64,000 nt of DNA from Microdochium bolleyi (taxonomy: Eukaryota; Ascomycota; Sordariomycetes; Xylariales; Microdochiaceae). The notes beneath the pieces were generated by a model, which was given only the letters and a program-made list of their open reading frames with translations, had not been told where the DNA came from and did no database searches. The DNA lies in NCBI GenBank assembly GCA_001566295.1, contig KQ964245.1:191524-255523 (forward strand), given 5' to 3'. Made by a program: the position numbers and the translations under genes. This document shows, in pieces, positions 1 to 10,206 of the stretch (position 1 is the first letter of the stretch; each line of letters begins with the position of its first letter).

Positions 1-76
1 ACTCGTCAGTCATCATGGCAACTGGATCGTCGTTGGTAGCGTGGCCATGTGGTGGGCTGTCTTGCTGGTCCGCCAT
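1..76 (-). CDS. Possible 5' end of a gene running off the left edge (partial)
   Basis: On the minus strand an ATG at 76-74 in a good fungal context (catcATGG) opens a frame that stays open to the window edge. It gives 25 acidic, hydrophilic residues beginning MADQQDSPPHGH. Nothing in so short a piece identifies a family. If real, it would be transcribed away from the TupA-like gene and share the 1.8-kb upstream region with it. It could equally be a chance open stretch. Confidence 0.35.
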   Translation of the reverse strand, partial: MADQQDSPPHGHATNDDPVAMMTDE

Positions 77-1839
77 GATGCTGGAGCTTGTCGTTCTCGA
101 TTAGTCAAGGTCTAAGAGTGTGTCGCAGGCCGGCTCGTCGGTGTTGTGGTGGTTGTATCTCTCCAGGGGCTTGTGGGAGAGGGAGCTTGGATCTGCTCAA
201 GTCGCTGCGCGTGATGGGAGACTTTCAAATAGTAGAGTGAGCACCTGGTCAGAACTTCCGGAGCACCAAGCCCCCGAGACGGTTCGTTTGCTGTTCTACA
301 AGCTGTCTCTCCGCCTGGCTATCTTCCTGTCAGTGTTTGCGTGCTCGTCGCTCGGGAACGAGGCAGACAATTATCAAACGAGCCTGTCACATATACGATG
401 ATGGCTGAGGAGTAGCCTAGAACTGCGTACTCATACTCGCGAAAGTGTTTTGTCACCATGGAGCTCTAGTTGAGAACTGGATCTATATGCCGCTCTGCAG
501 CAGTTCTGACATATCCTTGCAGCTTCATCGTGTGCTGCGAATATGGTAGCTTGGCACTTCTTAGCCTTAGCCGCGATGTTGTCGCTCATGGTGTGCGGTT
601 TCATTGCCGAGTTTCTCTGCTCCGCGACTTTCTTCGAGATTTCATTTCACCCTAGCTGTCAACATGACTCTAGACGAGGCGCTCGCTTCCCATACCGCTA
701 ACCGATGCGTCGAATGGCGTATTGCCCATAAGGATGCAACCCAGACTAAGATTGTCGACAAGAGGATCTTTACTTGGAACCCTATATCCGTCACGCTCTA
801 CGATCGGTCATTCACGCCCCGAAGTATCCGATAATACTCACAGCTGTTCTACTGAGCCGTGCATATACAGCGCCATCTTCAACACCCACTTATTAGTCGA
901 TCCTGTTTAGGTTCTTTCACAAACAATAGATCCGCCCGTGAAGACCTGTTTGTCTGGATATGTGCTTCTGAGCTTAGAAAGATAAATAGACCATTCCATA
1001 ACGGGCGAATGATACTACTGCGAGTTTACATATGTGGCTTTCGATCCTGTACGAAGTGATATGACCGACAACCGTGCGCAGCCCGTTACCTGCAGCGATA
1101 GTTAAGAAATGCAACCGAGTAGACCAGGGAGACACAAAGGAAACGGCATGAAAAAGTGCTTCGTTGAAACTGTCTGTGTGCTCCACGAAGATAAAAACAA
1201 TAGCAATGTGATGATCAGGTCCCAGCCTAGGATTAAGAACATTCCTATGGCTACTTTGCGACTTCAGATGTATAAAGGACAGACTGAGAGGGATGACCTC
1301 CGGACGAGGTGTTCACTCGTAGTCGATGCGCTGCCGCTCTTGTGGAGCCTTTTGCCCTCGAGTTCTCGGATCGAAAGACCGTGGACTCTTACGCTTCTCT
1401 TCTCATCTTTACAAGGTGGATAACTCCGCGAAACCTATTCTCGGGTCTGGAGTGTTGCGGGCGGTGTAGTATGAGTGCGGCCGCAACTAGACCACGTCGG
1501 CAATTGAGCCCAGATCTTGGCGGCGAATCGCGGGGATTACAGGGACCGCGCCGTCAGACCTGCGGCAAGTTACCACCGGTAACTGAAAAGTATACCCCGG
1601 AACTTAAAAAGTCGGCCCCAGAATAGAACCCCCTGTCAGGCGATTGCTGCCCTAAAACATCCCATTCTGGGGTATCAGTGTGGCACCACGTCACTACAGT
1701 AGGGGGGACCTTAAACATCCAAGACAGCACCCATGAAATAAGCACGGCCAACCAACCGGGTTTCATGTCGCGAGGCTCTCACTCGAGTTGGGTAGCTCTG
1801 CTTTCTCTTTCAAATTGATTCAACAGCCTAGACCCAAAC
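77..1839. other. Intergenic region, no supported gene
   Basis: About 1.76 kb with only short overlapping frames on both strands and no recognisable domain or splice-linked exon set. It probably holds the promoter of the TupA-like gene to the right and perhaps of the partial minus-strand gene to the left. I see no convincing TATA box. Confidence 0.5.
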
Positions 1840-2850
1840 ATGGCGCCGCCGACAACAGCGATTGCCTCACACGGCGATCTGGAGTCGAAGCCCAAGGCCA
1901 TCTACGGCTCTGGCAAGACCATCTTGCGCATTGGGTGAGTGACTTCCCACAACACTCGTCAAAGTGACTGAGAGCAGGTTTGCGAGACTCGGTTTACAAC
2001 GGCTCACTAAACAGTCTTCATTTTATGCAGAAACGGAGGAGCCGGCGCCACGGGACTCCTCGAAGCACTCTGTCTCGACTATCTCTCAACCCTTCCCGAG
2101 CCGGCATCTATCACCTGGGTCGCGAACCACTCCCGGCACACGCAGCTCGCCCTACTGAACGACTACATCGACATTGCCCTGACGTATGAGCGCAAGGAAG
2201 AAGCCGTCGCCGAGGCGGAGGGCTGGTCCATCACCTACGGCCCCGTGTTCCACGACCACTTCTGCGTCGTCGGCCCCGTGTCCGACCCCGTGGGGATCCG
2301 GTCCGCCCGCTCGCCGCACGAGGCGCTCGCGATGATCGCGCGCAGCCGGCACCCGTTCCACAGCCGCCGCGACGGCTCGGCGACCATGTACAAGGAGGAG
2401 GACCTCTGGGGCTTCAGCAGCCTGGCGCCCTGGGAGAGCGACGGCGAGGCGGACTGGTTCAAGAAGTCGCATCTGCCGCCCGCGGAGGCGCTCATCGGGG
2501 CAGACCAGGCGGGCGCCTATCTCGTCACGGACCGGTCGACGCTGCTCCGCCAGACGGGGCTGGGCATGATCAGCAACTCGACCGTCTTCTTCGAGCCGAC
2601 ATCGCGGTACCACTACTTCATGAACAGCTGCTACGCGCTGTCCTCGCCGCTTGCGCCGGCCGAGACCAAGAGGCAGGTCACCCTGTTCATCGAGTATCTG
2701 ACGAGCCCGCGTGGCCAGCGGGTGATTGGTGGCTACGGCATCGGCGATGGCTGGGCGCTGTTCGCGACGCTCGAGGAGAAGTGTGCAGGGACACTGCTGC
2801 GGCGTGGGCGGCCCAAGGGCGGCCGCTGGGTCATGCCCTCAGTGTTGTAG
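1840..2850 (+). CDS. TupA-like tungstate-binding (PBP-fold) domain protein
   Basis: Two exons, 1840-1934 and 2031-2850, give a 304-residue protein. The intron has a GTGAGT donor, a CTCACTAAAC branch region and a TGCAG acceptor, and splicing joins ..LRIG to NGGAGATG.. in frame. The body matches the PBP-like domain of bacterial TupA tungstate-binding proteins: the start resembles the oxyanion-binding loop, residues near 90-105 read HDHFCVVGPVSDPVGI like the TupA HNDFVIVGP-DP-GI block, and a C-terminal block (TLFIEYLTSPRGQRVI) matches the family. Bacterial TupA binds tungstate or molybdate for an ABC importer. Here there is no signal peptide and no ABC transporter gene nearby, so a transport role is unlikely and the ligand is unknown. 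It is the first gene of the cluster, 723 bp before the SDR. Family call is fairly secure; function is not. Confidence 0.8.
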
Positions 2851-3573
2851 GGTGGTCCACTTGTTTCTGAGCCTTGTTTGATCTATTTCTTCACAGATAT
2901 TTTTCATCTAGACATCATCTCATGCCGATTTAGAGATTTCTCTTGCTCGGTGTATTGAGCCGTGATACACATTCCCACAACCGTTCACAACTCGAGAGGC
3001 TCGCTTGCTCAAGAGTCTTCCTCCCCGATTTCCCCTCACGACTCCGCCCGGGTAAGTTCCGTGGGTACAGGTGGAGAAACAAAGTCGCAGGGGTTCGGGA
3101 ATTGAGCATTCGGAACCAGAAGGCTATCGGTAATTGCTTCGGACCGGGGACTGCAAGGCCTGTAAGTAATGCTTCTCCGGCCTGGGCCACTGTTCTGCAG
3201 GCTTTCGTATTGTGAGTGCCAACAATGCCTTCACCGTCATCGGCTTGACACGGCCGGCACCGATCGGGAAGCGCCGCAGTAGGTAGTGTTGCTGGTGCAG
3301 TTTCTGTACTAGACAGCAAGCATATGGCGGCAAAGCGGAGCCCATGAGCGATGCAGGGCATTCAAAGGTTACGCTACCTACGCGTACGTTGGCACCGAAA
3401 GCTACTCCGCACAGCATGTGTCGGGACCAGCTGGCGAGCTTTCCCGCTCCCGGTGCGCCGTTGGGACGCAAAAGTGTAAATCACTCTTCAACCTAAAGAT
3501 AAGATACAATAAGAGACAATACCCACGATACCTGACATCTTCAGAGGCTTTCTAGCACAAATATCTGCAAATC
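2851..3573. other. Intergenic region upstream of the SDR
   Basis: Contains the 3' end of the TupA-like gene and the likely promoter of the SDR. A CGGCCGG element lies at 3251-3257; related elements occur in the GH3/MFS divergent promoter. No gene seen. Confidence 0.45.
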
Positions 3574-4980
3574 ATGAATACCTTCCAGCTTCGCGAGGTG
3601 GACAACCAGGTCGTAGGGCGCCTTGCCCTCGTGACAGGCGCAAGGTATGCCAGCCAGCTGCCCGATTTCATGACCTTGAAGCGCCCGGCCACTACGCATG
3701 TTACGGATACTGACGGAAGTCATACAGCGGTGGCATCGGATCGCATACAGCCAGAACTCTCGCTGCTGAGGGTTGCGATGTGTTGCTGCACTACTCGGCC
3801 AACAGAGTAAGCCAAGCCAGCTGCCGAACACGGAGAACATGGCGATCCGATCATACCTGCAATTGGGTCGACTGACGCCTTTCTCTTTCCAACAGGCCTC
3901 GGCCGAAGCGCTCGCCCAGGAACTCACCACCAAACACCCGTCCCAGCTCTTCGTCCCCTGCCAGGCGGACCTCTCCGACCGCGAATCGACACGCACATTC
4001 GTGACCCGAGCTCTGACAGAGAGCCCGAGTCTCTCGACCAAGCACAGCGCGATATCGGTCCTGGTCGCCAACGCCGGGCTGGGCCGCCGCATCCGCGATG
4101 TCGCCGACATCGGCGAGGACGATTGGGACGAGATGTTCGAGGTCAACGCCCGCAGCCAGTTCGTCGTGGTCAAGGCGTGCGTGGCCGGGATGAGGAAGCA
4201 GGGCTGGGGTAGGGTTGTGCTCGTGGGGAGTATTGCGAGTAAGGGAGGGGGCCTGAATGGGTGTCACTACGCTGCGACCAAGGGCGCCCTGAGGTATGTT
4301 GCGAGCAGAAGGAGATCCTTGAATCGTGCGGGAGGATGCGGCAAAGTCGATTGTCGCCAGATCACGGGATTGAAGGGATATGCAGAATTGATGACTGACG
4401 TCCTTTGCTCTACAGCTCCATGGGTCTCAATCTCGCGACCCTACTTGCACCGGAGGGCGTCACCGTCAACATTGTAAGTGGCTAACGCTGTCTACCTGTT
4501 CCATCACTGGCTCTGCGGTGATCTGATAGGTCGGAAGCTGAAATCGTGTCAAAATCCAGGTATCACCAGCCATGATCGGATACACGGGAATGATTCCGAC
4601 GCCTAAGAGCACGTAAGTCATGTCCTCATGCGATTCGACTCAGCTGAGAAAGGTTTTAACAATGCGAAATTCTTGGCCTTTCGCTCATCATTTAATCTGA
4701 GAACAGCTCCTGGTCTCCTGAGCAGTGCGACATTGAGACGTTGAGGAAAGAAGACCCGGGCCTAGCCATCGCCTCGTCAATACCGGTGGCCCGGCTCGGC
4801 ACCCCAGAGGAGGTTGCCAATGTTGTGCTCTTGTAAGTCATCATACTTGGCTAAGGCCTATACCCCGACTTGACTCATCTGCTTGAGATCCCTTGTTACT
4901 GACATGTTATACATCCCAGGTTTGTCAAGTCTGGCTACATGACTGGCCAGGATGTACAAGTCGTTGGTGGACTCAGATGA
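3574..4980 (+). CDS. Short-chain dehydrogenase/reductase (FabG-like classical SDR)
   Basis: Seven exons: 3574-3644, 3728-3806, 3896-4293, 4416-4473, 4560-4612, 4707-4832 and 4920-4980, all bounded by GT..AG, giving 281 residues (846 nt with stop). The Rossmann motif TGASGGIG is at residues 21-28 and is split by intron 1. NAG is at 109-111, the catalytic serine about 162, and YAATK supplies Tyr175 and Lys179. The C-terminus GQDVQVVGG is the usual SDR end. Such enzymes oxidise or reduce sugars, acyl groups or polyols with NAD(P)H; the substrate cannot be read here. Its neighbour 275 bp downstream is a lactonase, which suggests a sugar 1-dehydrogenase making a lactone. It could also be an unrelated FabG-like reductase. 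Six introns in a short gene is a high count for this window. Confidence 0.88.
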
Positions 4981-5255
4981 TGATCTACGCAGAGGCATTG
5001 CATACACGAAAGCTCTTGTCTTGAGGCATTTGAATGCGTCAAATAAACCCAGTATCTCTTCACAGATTGCGACAGTGAATGCTTAGAACCTTGCTGAAAG
5101 ATGTAGTCTAAATCAAAGGATAGATGTGGGCATGCCCGAGGACCTGCTGGGCAACCCTCAATTTGTGTGGTGGGGCTGGCTCAACTCAAACCGGGCTTCC
5201 CCAACTTACAGCTCCCCATCCTGCATTCTCCCGCATCAACCTCGAAACAGACATC

Positions 5256-6330
5256 ATGACAGACGAAGGTCCACGGTTCCAGACATGCGACCCAGCCTTC
5301 GCCGAGGTGCTGGGACCGCGCCCTGGCATCTGCGTCTACCTGCAGCATGACGAGTACCCCTGGGCGCACGAGGCATGCGTCTTCGTGCCAGCCACAGGGG
5401 ACCTGTTCATAACGAGCAACCGTGTGCTCAACCCTGCCGACAAGGACGACCAGAAAATCGTCATCACAAAGATCAACATCACAGGCAATGTCACAGCGCA
5501 GCGGCAGGAGCTGGCCCAGACCGACATCGCCATGGCCAACGGGGGCGTCAACTACAAGGACGGCATTCTGTTCTGCGGCCAGGGCGACCACAGCCGGCCG
5601 GCCGGCCTGTGGCACATGGACGCCCACCCACCGCACAAGACGACGCCGGTTCTCATCTCGTTCAACGGGAGGCCGTTCAATTCGCCCAACGATGTCGTCG
5701 TGCACCCGCAGGACGGCTCGATCTGGTTCACAGATCCAATCTACGGCTCCGAGCAAGGATTCCGGCCGCCGCCGCAGCTGCCAAACCAAGTCTACCGGTA
5801 TGATCCGGCGAGCGGCAGCGTGCGGGCCGTAGCAGATGGGTTTGATAGACCGAACGGGCTGTGCTTCTCGCCAGACCTGGCAACCATGTATGTCACGGAC
5901 ACAGGCTACATACACGGGGACGGCACCACGAGTTTTCAGAGACCAGCTTCCATGTAAGTCACATCCAGTCCTGAGACGACACACCTTCTGTGTTGAGGAT
6001 GGCTAACACGTGCGACGGCATAGCTATGCATTCGACGTCATCTCCAGATCCGGTCAGCCATTTCTCGCAAACCGGCGGCTTTTCGCAATGGCGGACAACG
6101 GAGTGCCAGACGGGATCAAGACGGACGAGTCGGGAAATGTCTACAGCGGCTGCGGCGACGGCATCCACGTGTGGTCTCCGGGAGGCGTGCTCTTGGGCAA
6201 GATCCTGATCCCCGGCGGCGTGGCCAACTTCTGCTTCTGCCGCCGCGGGGAGATCATGGCGCTCAACGAGACGAGGCTATGGCAGATCAAGCTGTCGGAT
6301 GGGTGCATCGGGTCGCTGTTGAAGTTGTAG
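5256..6330 (+). CDS. SMP-30/gluconolactonase/LRE-like lactonase
   Basis: Exons 5256-5953 and 6024-6330 (GTAAGT donor, CATAG acceptor) give 334 residues of six-bladed beta-propeller type. Recognisable blocks are HEACVFVPATGDLFITS near the N-terminus, the metal-binding Asn-Asp block NDVVVHPQDGSIWFTDP, DGFDRPNGLCFSPD, and VPDGIKTDESGNVYSG, which carries the conserved Asp of this divalent-metal family. Members hydrolyse sugar lactones (gluconolactone, rhamnonolactone, xylonolactone) to aldonic acids, in the cytosol when no signal peptide is present, as here. An in-frame ATG at 5124 would add 44 residues without family character, so 5256 is preferred. It follows the SDR closely on the same strand, fitting a dehydrogenase-then-lactonase order. 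Substrate unknown. Confidence 0.88.
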
Positions 6331-6909
6331 TTATCCACCCAATGATGATGTTCGGATTAGAAGAGACGGGCCACTGCAATCTATTTTCTTTGTGACATTA
6401 CGTCAATCGCCGCCTGGGGGGAGGAAACAGTCGAGACTACCCGTAGGAACAATACCAGTTACGCTTGGTTACGCTTAGTCTGCCATGATGGAGCACACCA
6501 AGTCTAAAGGCATGTGTTGAGCCGCCTCCATGGTTTCTACCATCTAGTCGGCTTCTTTGGCGGCTTCAGCCCGGCATTCACGTCCCCGTTGCCAAGCCCG
6601 GGTCTGACCACAAGGACGGATTACTTTGGGTCTTGTTCAATAGCCGACGTCGGCGAATGGGTTTCCAGGGATGTTGTGAGCTGTGGCACATTGCTTCCGA
6701 CGGCTCAACGGGCGCTAAGGTGTGCCAAGCCCGAAGGTCGAACGATGCAGATTGCCCCCGTCTCGGGGCCAGTCCTTGACCGGCTCGGACCCGGCTCCGA
6801 GGGTCTCCGAGCAGCAATCTGGGGTAGCGTCGCCCATCTTTAGACCTCGATAGCCGACAAGGAGCGGGTTTTGAGTTGCCTGCAACTTGAACCTGCATCA
6901 GTATCTGCG
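6331..6909. other. Intergenic region, promoter of the Zn2Cys6 gene
   Basis: 579 bp between the lactonase stop and the regulator ATG. Apart from the 12-bp palindrome at 6643-6654 and a G/C-rich second half I see no gene or clear TATA box. Confidence 0.5.
6643..6654. promoter_or_regulatory. 12-bp perfect palindrome GCCGACGTCGGC
   Basis: Perfect inverted repeat about 255 bp upstream of the Zn2Cys6 regulator ATG. It holds CCG and CGG half-sites facing each other as CCG-ACGT-CGG, a geometry used by some Zn2Cys6 dimers, and a central ACGT core of bZIP sites. A role in autoregulation is speculative. Confidence 0.3.
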
Positions 6910-9900
6910 ATGGATGACCGTTCATTCGCCGCGGCCGGGGACGAGCACAGCAGCCAACCACAGTCACCGGCAGCACTTCTGAACGGCAAGGACAAAGACC
7001 GTCGGGCTACGAGGTGAGTGCCTCTGGGACAATACGGGGTTTTCTTGCAGCGTAACTAAGTGAATCCAGAGCTTGCTTGGCCTGCCGGGCACGCAAGTCG
7101 AGATGCGACCTCGTTGCCGGCCAGCTCTCTTGCCGCAGGTGCCGCTCAGAGCAACGCGAGTGCGTCCTCACCGCATCCCGTCGTGGAGGTCGTCGCGTTC
7201 GAAAATCGGCTATCTCGACAGTTGATAGCGCACAGCGGGAGAATGCAGCACAGTCAATACACGAAAGATCAGAACCACCTAGCAGAGAACGGGCGGAAGT
7301 GATAGGGGTCCCCCATGTACATCAAGACGAGCCGGTCCAGTGGCCGCCTCGAAGCACCGACCCAGCAGGAGACGGCCCTCGGTATCATGGCGGTACCCAG
7401 TCCTCGTCGCCAGCCCGGGATGTGACATGCCGTGTCAATCAAGACCACGGCCATCAACGGCCAATTGCAACCGCCGGCGGCGGTTCAGCTGCCACCGACA
7501 ACTGGATTCAACAATCCTGGACACAGGAGAACGGACCAAGAGACTCCCACGACAGGTCCAGGCAAGACGAGCATCGCCAGTCACAAACACGCCACTCACC
7601 ACTGGAGGACAACATCGAAGGCCACATCACATCGGCAGACCTGATCAACCCGGCTGACGCGCTTGATCTTTTGGCACAGGTCGCCCAGCGCTCAGGCGAG
7701 GAGGAGAGGGCAACTGACGTGCAAGAGCCGCAACAGCAATCCCGTCATCAAGGCTATGGACGTGGCGGCTTGGGGGGGCCAGATCAGGCGGCGGATCAGG
7801 CCGAGTCGACAGACTATCCTCCCATCGCTAATGGGCAGGTCACTGTGGCCGAAGTGCGACGGCTGTTGAGACTGTAAGCACACTTGACAATTCTTTGACA
7901 ACTCCCTGACCAAGCAAAACTCATAATTCCGCCATTTACATATGATAGATACGAGCAAAAGTACCACCACTTCTTCCCCGTAGCCCACCACGCCATCTTC
8001 GCCGAGAACGTGAACATTGCCGTCCTCGCCCGGGAAGAACCCTTCCTGCTATCCGCCGTGCTCACAATCGCATCCAAGAACGAGCCAACGGCAGCGAAGG
8101 CATTCGCGGCGTGCTCGGCGCACACAGAAGTGCTGATATCTAATGTGATCTACCGAGGGTCTGCCAGCGTGGGGGCAGTAGAAGCTCTACTCATCCTGGC
8201 GGAATGGCCGCCGCAGAGGCTGCACTCAAAGCGGTCCATTGGCCGCGGGGAAGAGGATCACGGTGCATGGATGCAGGTTGGATGCGCCATCCGACTTGGG
8301 TATCTGCAGGGGCTGGAGCAGACGGGCCTGTTTCCAGGCAGGTTAAGCGAGCCGAGGAATGCGAACAGGAAGCGGCTGGCTTGGGCAGGTTAGTTCATGT
8401 ATCCTCGCTGCCCACATTCGATCAAATGGCTAATCTTGAGCCAATATGGCAGCCTGTTATATGAGTGATAGACAAATCTCCATCAGGCTGGGAAAGGGTT
8501 TCTGGTCTCGTGGACCAGGTCCATCGACGACACTGCATGCCGCAGATTTCCCGTCGCTGAAGCCGATGTCGGCCGGCAGCGACGACTTGTCTTTGCTGTT
8601 CAAGGCACATTTGGAGCTCACGCAGCTATTCAGCAATGCGCACGACATACTGTACTCGTCCTCCATGCATCGAGAGCATCTTTACTCGGGCGGCGAGTAT
8701 GTCAGATACATCGTGAGTCCTTCCAGAACATGTGAATACTTGGATGACGAGAGCCTCCAGATGGCCCCGAGACAGATTTACTGATCTTTGGTCCTCAGGA
8801 TGACTTTGCTTCGATGCTGAGGAATTGGAAACTCTTATGGGGGAGCCTGAGCTGTATATCCTCCATGCCCAGATAACCTCTGAATATCAGGCTGACCAGA
8901 CCTCCCAGTCACCCCCCACGTCAAAGCTACCCTCGTCCTCTCATATGACTACCTCCGCCTATACATACACGCATTCGCCTTCCAGGCCGAGCTGTACCGC
9001 GCCTCCAGACGTGCGAGGCGCGAGAACCCTACGTCCGACCCGCGGGGCGCCTCTCTCAAACCCGGCCCTCTCTTCACCAACGTTGCAACATCCCCTGACG
9101 CGAGGTTCATCTACGAGTCCATCGACGCGGCGAACTCGCTGCTGTCGACACTCAACAGCTTCATAGATCCAGTCGCTGGCCTGCGGTACATGCCGCTCAA
9201 GTACTACCTATACATCATATACGCAGCTGTCTTTCTGTTCAAGGCTCGGCTGGCAGAGGCCATCACCTCCGACGGCGAGGACGGCGTCCGTCGCACCATC
9301 GCAGTCACTGTTGACCGGCTGCAGAAGTCTGCCACGAACCGTCAGAGTCCTGGCTACCGGTACGCCAGGCTCGTGCATCAGCTCTGGCTCAAGCCGCGGA
9401 GTCGCGAGAGCACTGTGTCTAGAGGTGCTGCTGGCGTCGCATCGGAACCCCGGAACAGAGGCTCACGAGATGGTGAGAACGAAAGCGGCCGGCTACCGAC
9501 TAACGGTTTTCACGATCCTGCACATAGCCGAAGAGAGCCGCTCGCCGGTCGCGTCGACAGGAGCCACCATTCTCGTCAACAACAACAACAGGACCCATAC
9601 AGTCAGTCTCCCGGCGCTGGGAAACAGGGGCACAGGAGGACTAGCGTCGCCAATCATGGAAGGGATAGCAGTGACAAGACCAGGAGGCCGCCTGCATCCT
9701 CTTCTGCACGGGTTGGCGGGCCGCTGAACCTCAGTTCACCAAACATTGTCGATTTTGACGCCGTGATGAATGACTTTTCCTGGCGCGACCTGCATGCCGT
9801 AGGGGAGTTCATCACCAACGACACAAGCACGGCCGAGAGTGTGCTGCCCAGCCCGGATTTCGACCAGAGGCTGGCCGCCTCACACGATGCCACTTTGGGA

Positions 9901-10011
9901 AGCAGAGACAATCTGCACACTGGTGGAGGCCCGCAGACTGGGCCAATGCCGGAAGAAGGGGCTGTGGATGACTGGATCACATCGTGGATGGGGACTGATG
10001 TGATATTCTGA
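6910..10011 (+). CDS. Zn2Cys6 fungal transcription factor
   Basis: Six exons, 6910-7013, 7070-7873, 7949-8388, 8453-8712, 8799-8853 and 8909-10011, give 921 residues. The binuclear zinc cluster is complete: Cys37, 40, 47, 56, 59 and 66 (C-x2-C-x6-C-x8-C-x2-C-x6-C). Exons 3-5 encode the fungal-specific middle homology region, with the typical block ACYMSDRQISIRLGKGFWSRGP. Residues encoded around 9555-9620 include a short Gln run, and the tail FSWRDLHAVGEFI near the C-terminus is acidic. The acceptor of exon 6 is uncertain: 8909 gives ..LSFTPHVKATL.., and an alternative at 8900 keeps the frame and adds three residues. It is a nuclear regulator, and its position inside the group suggests local control of the transporter, glycosidase, SDR and lactonase genes. 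The inducer is unknown. Confidence 0.88.
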
Positions 10012-10206
10012 CGCTGGTCAAGGATTCAAGATTCTTATTGCATGGTCCATAGATAACTGAAGATATGTCTTGAGCATATGAGTCTATCTGAATACATACA
10101 CCAAACTTTTTGCGAGCCGTGGGAATCACCGACTGCCGTGCAAGTCAACTTTCGAACAACTCTAACTTGTTCACGATTTGTGGCAAGAACCAAAGTGCAG
10201 AATCTT

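Noticed and set aside
5124..5255. Upstream in-frame ATG for the lactonase
   Set aside because: The extra 44 residues have no family similarity and no signal peptide. The ATG at 5256 directly precedes the conserved part.
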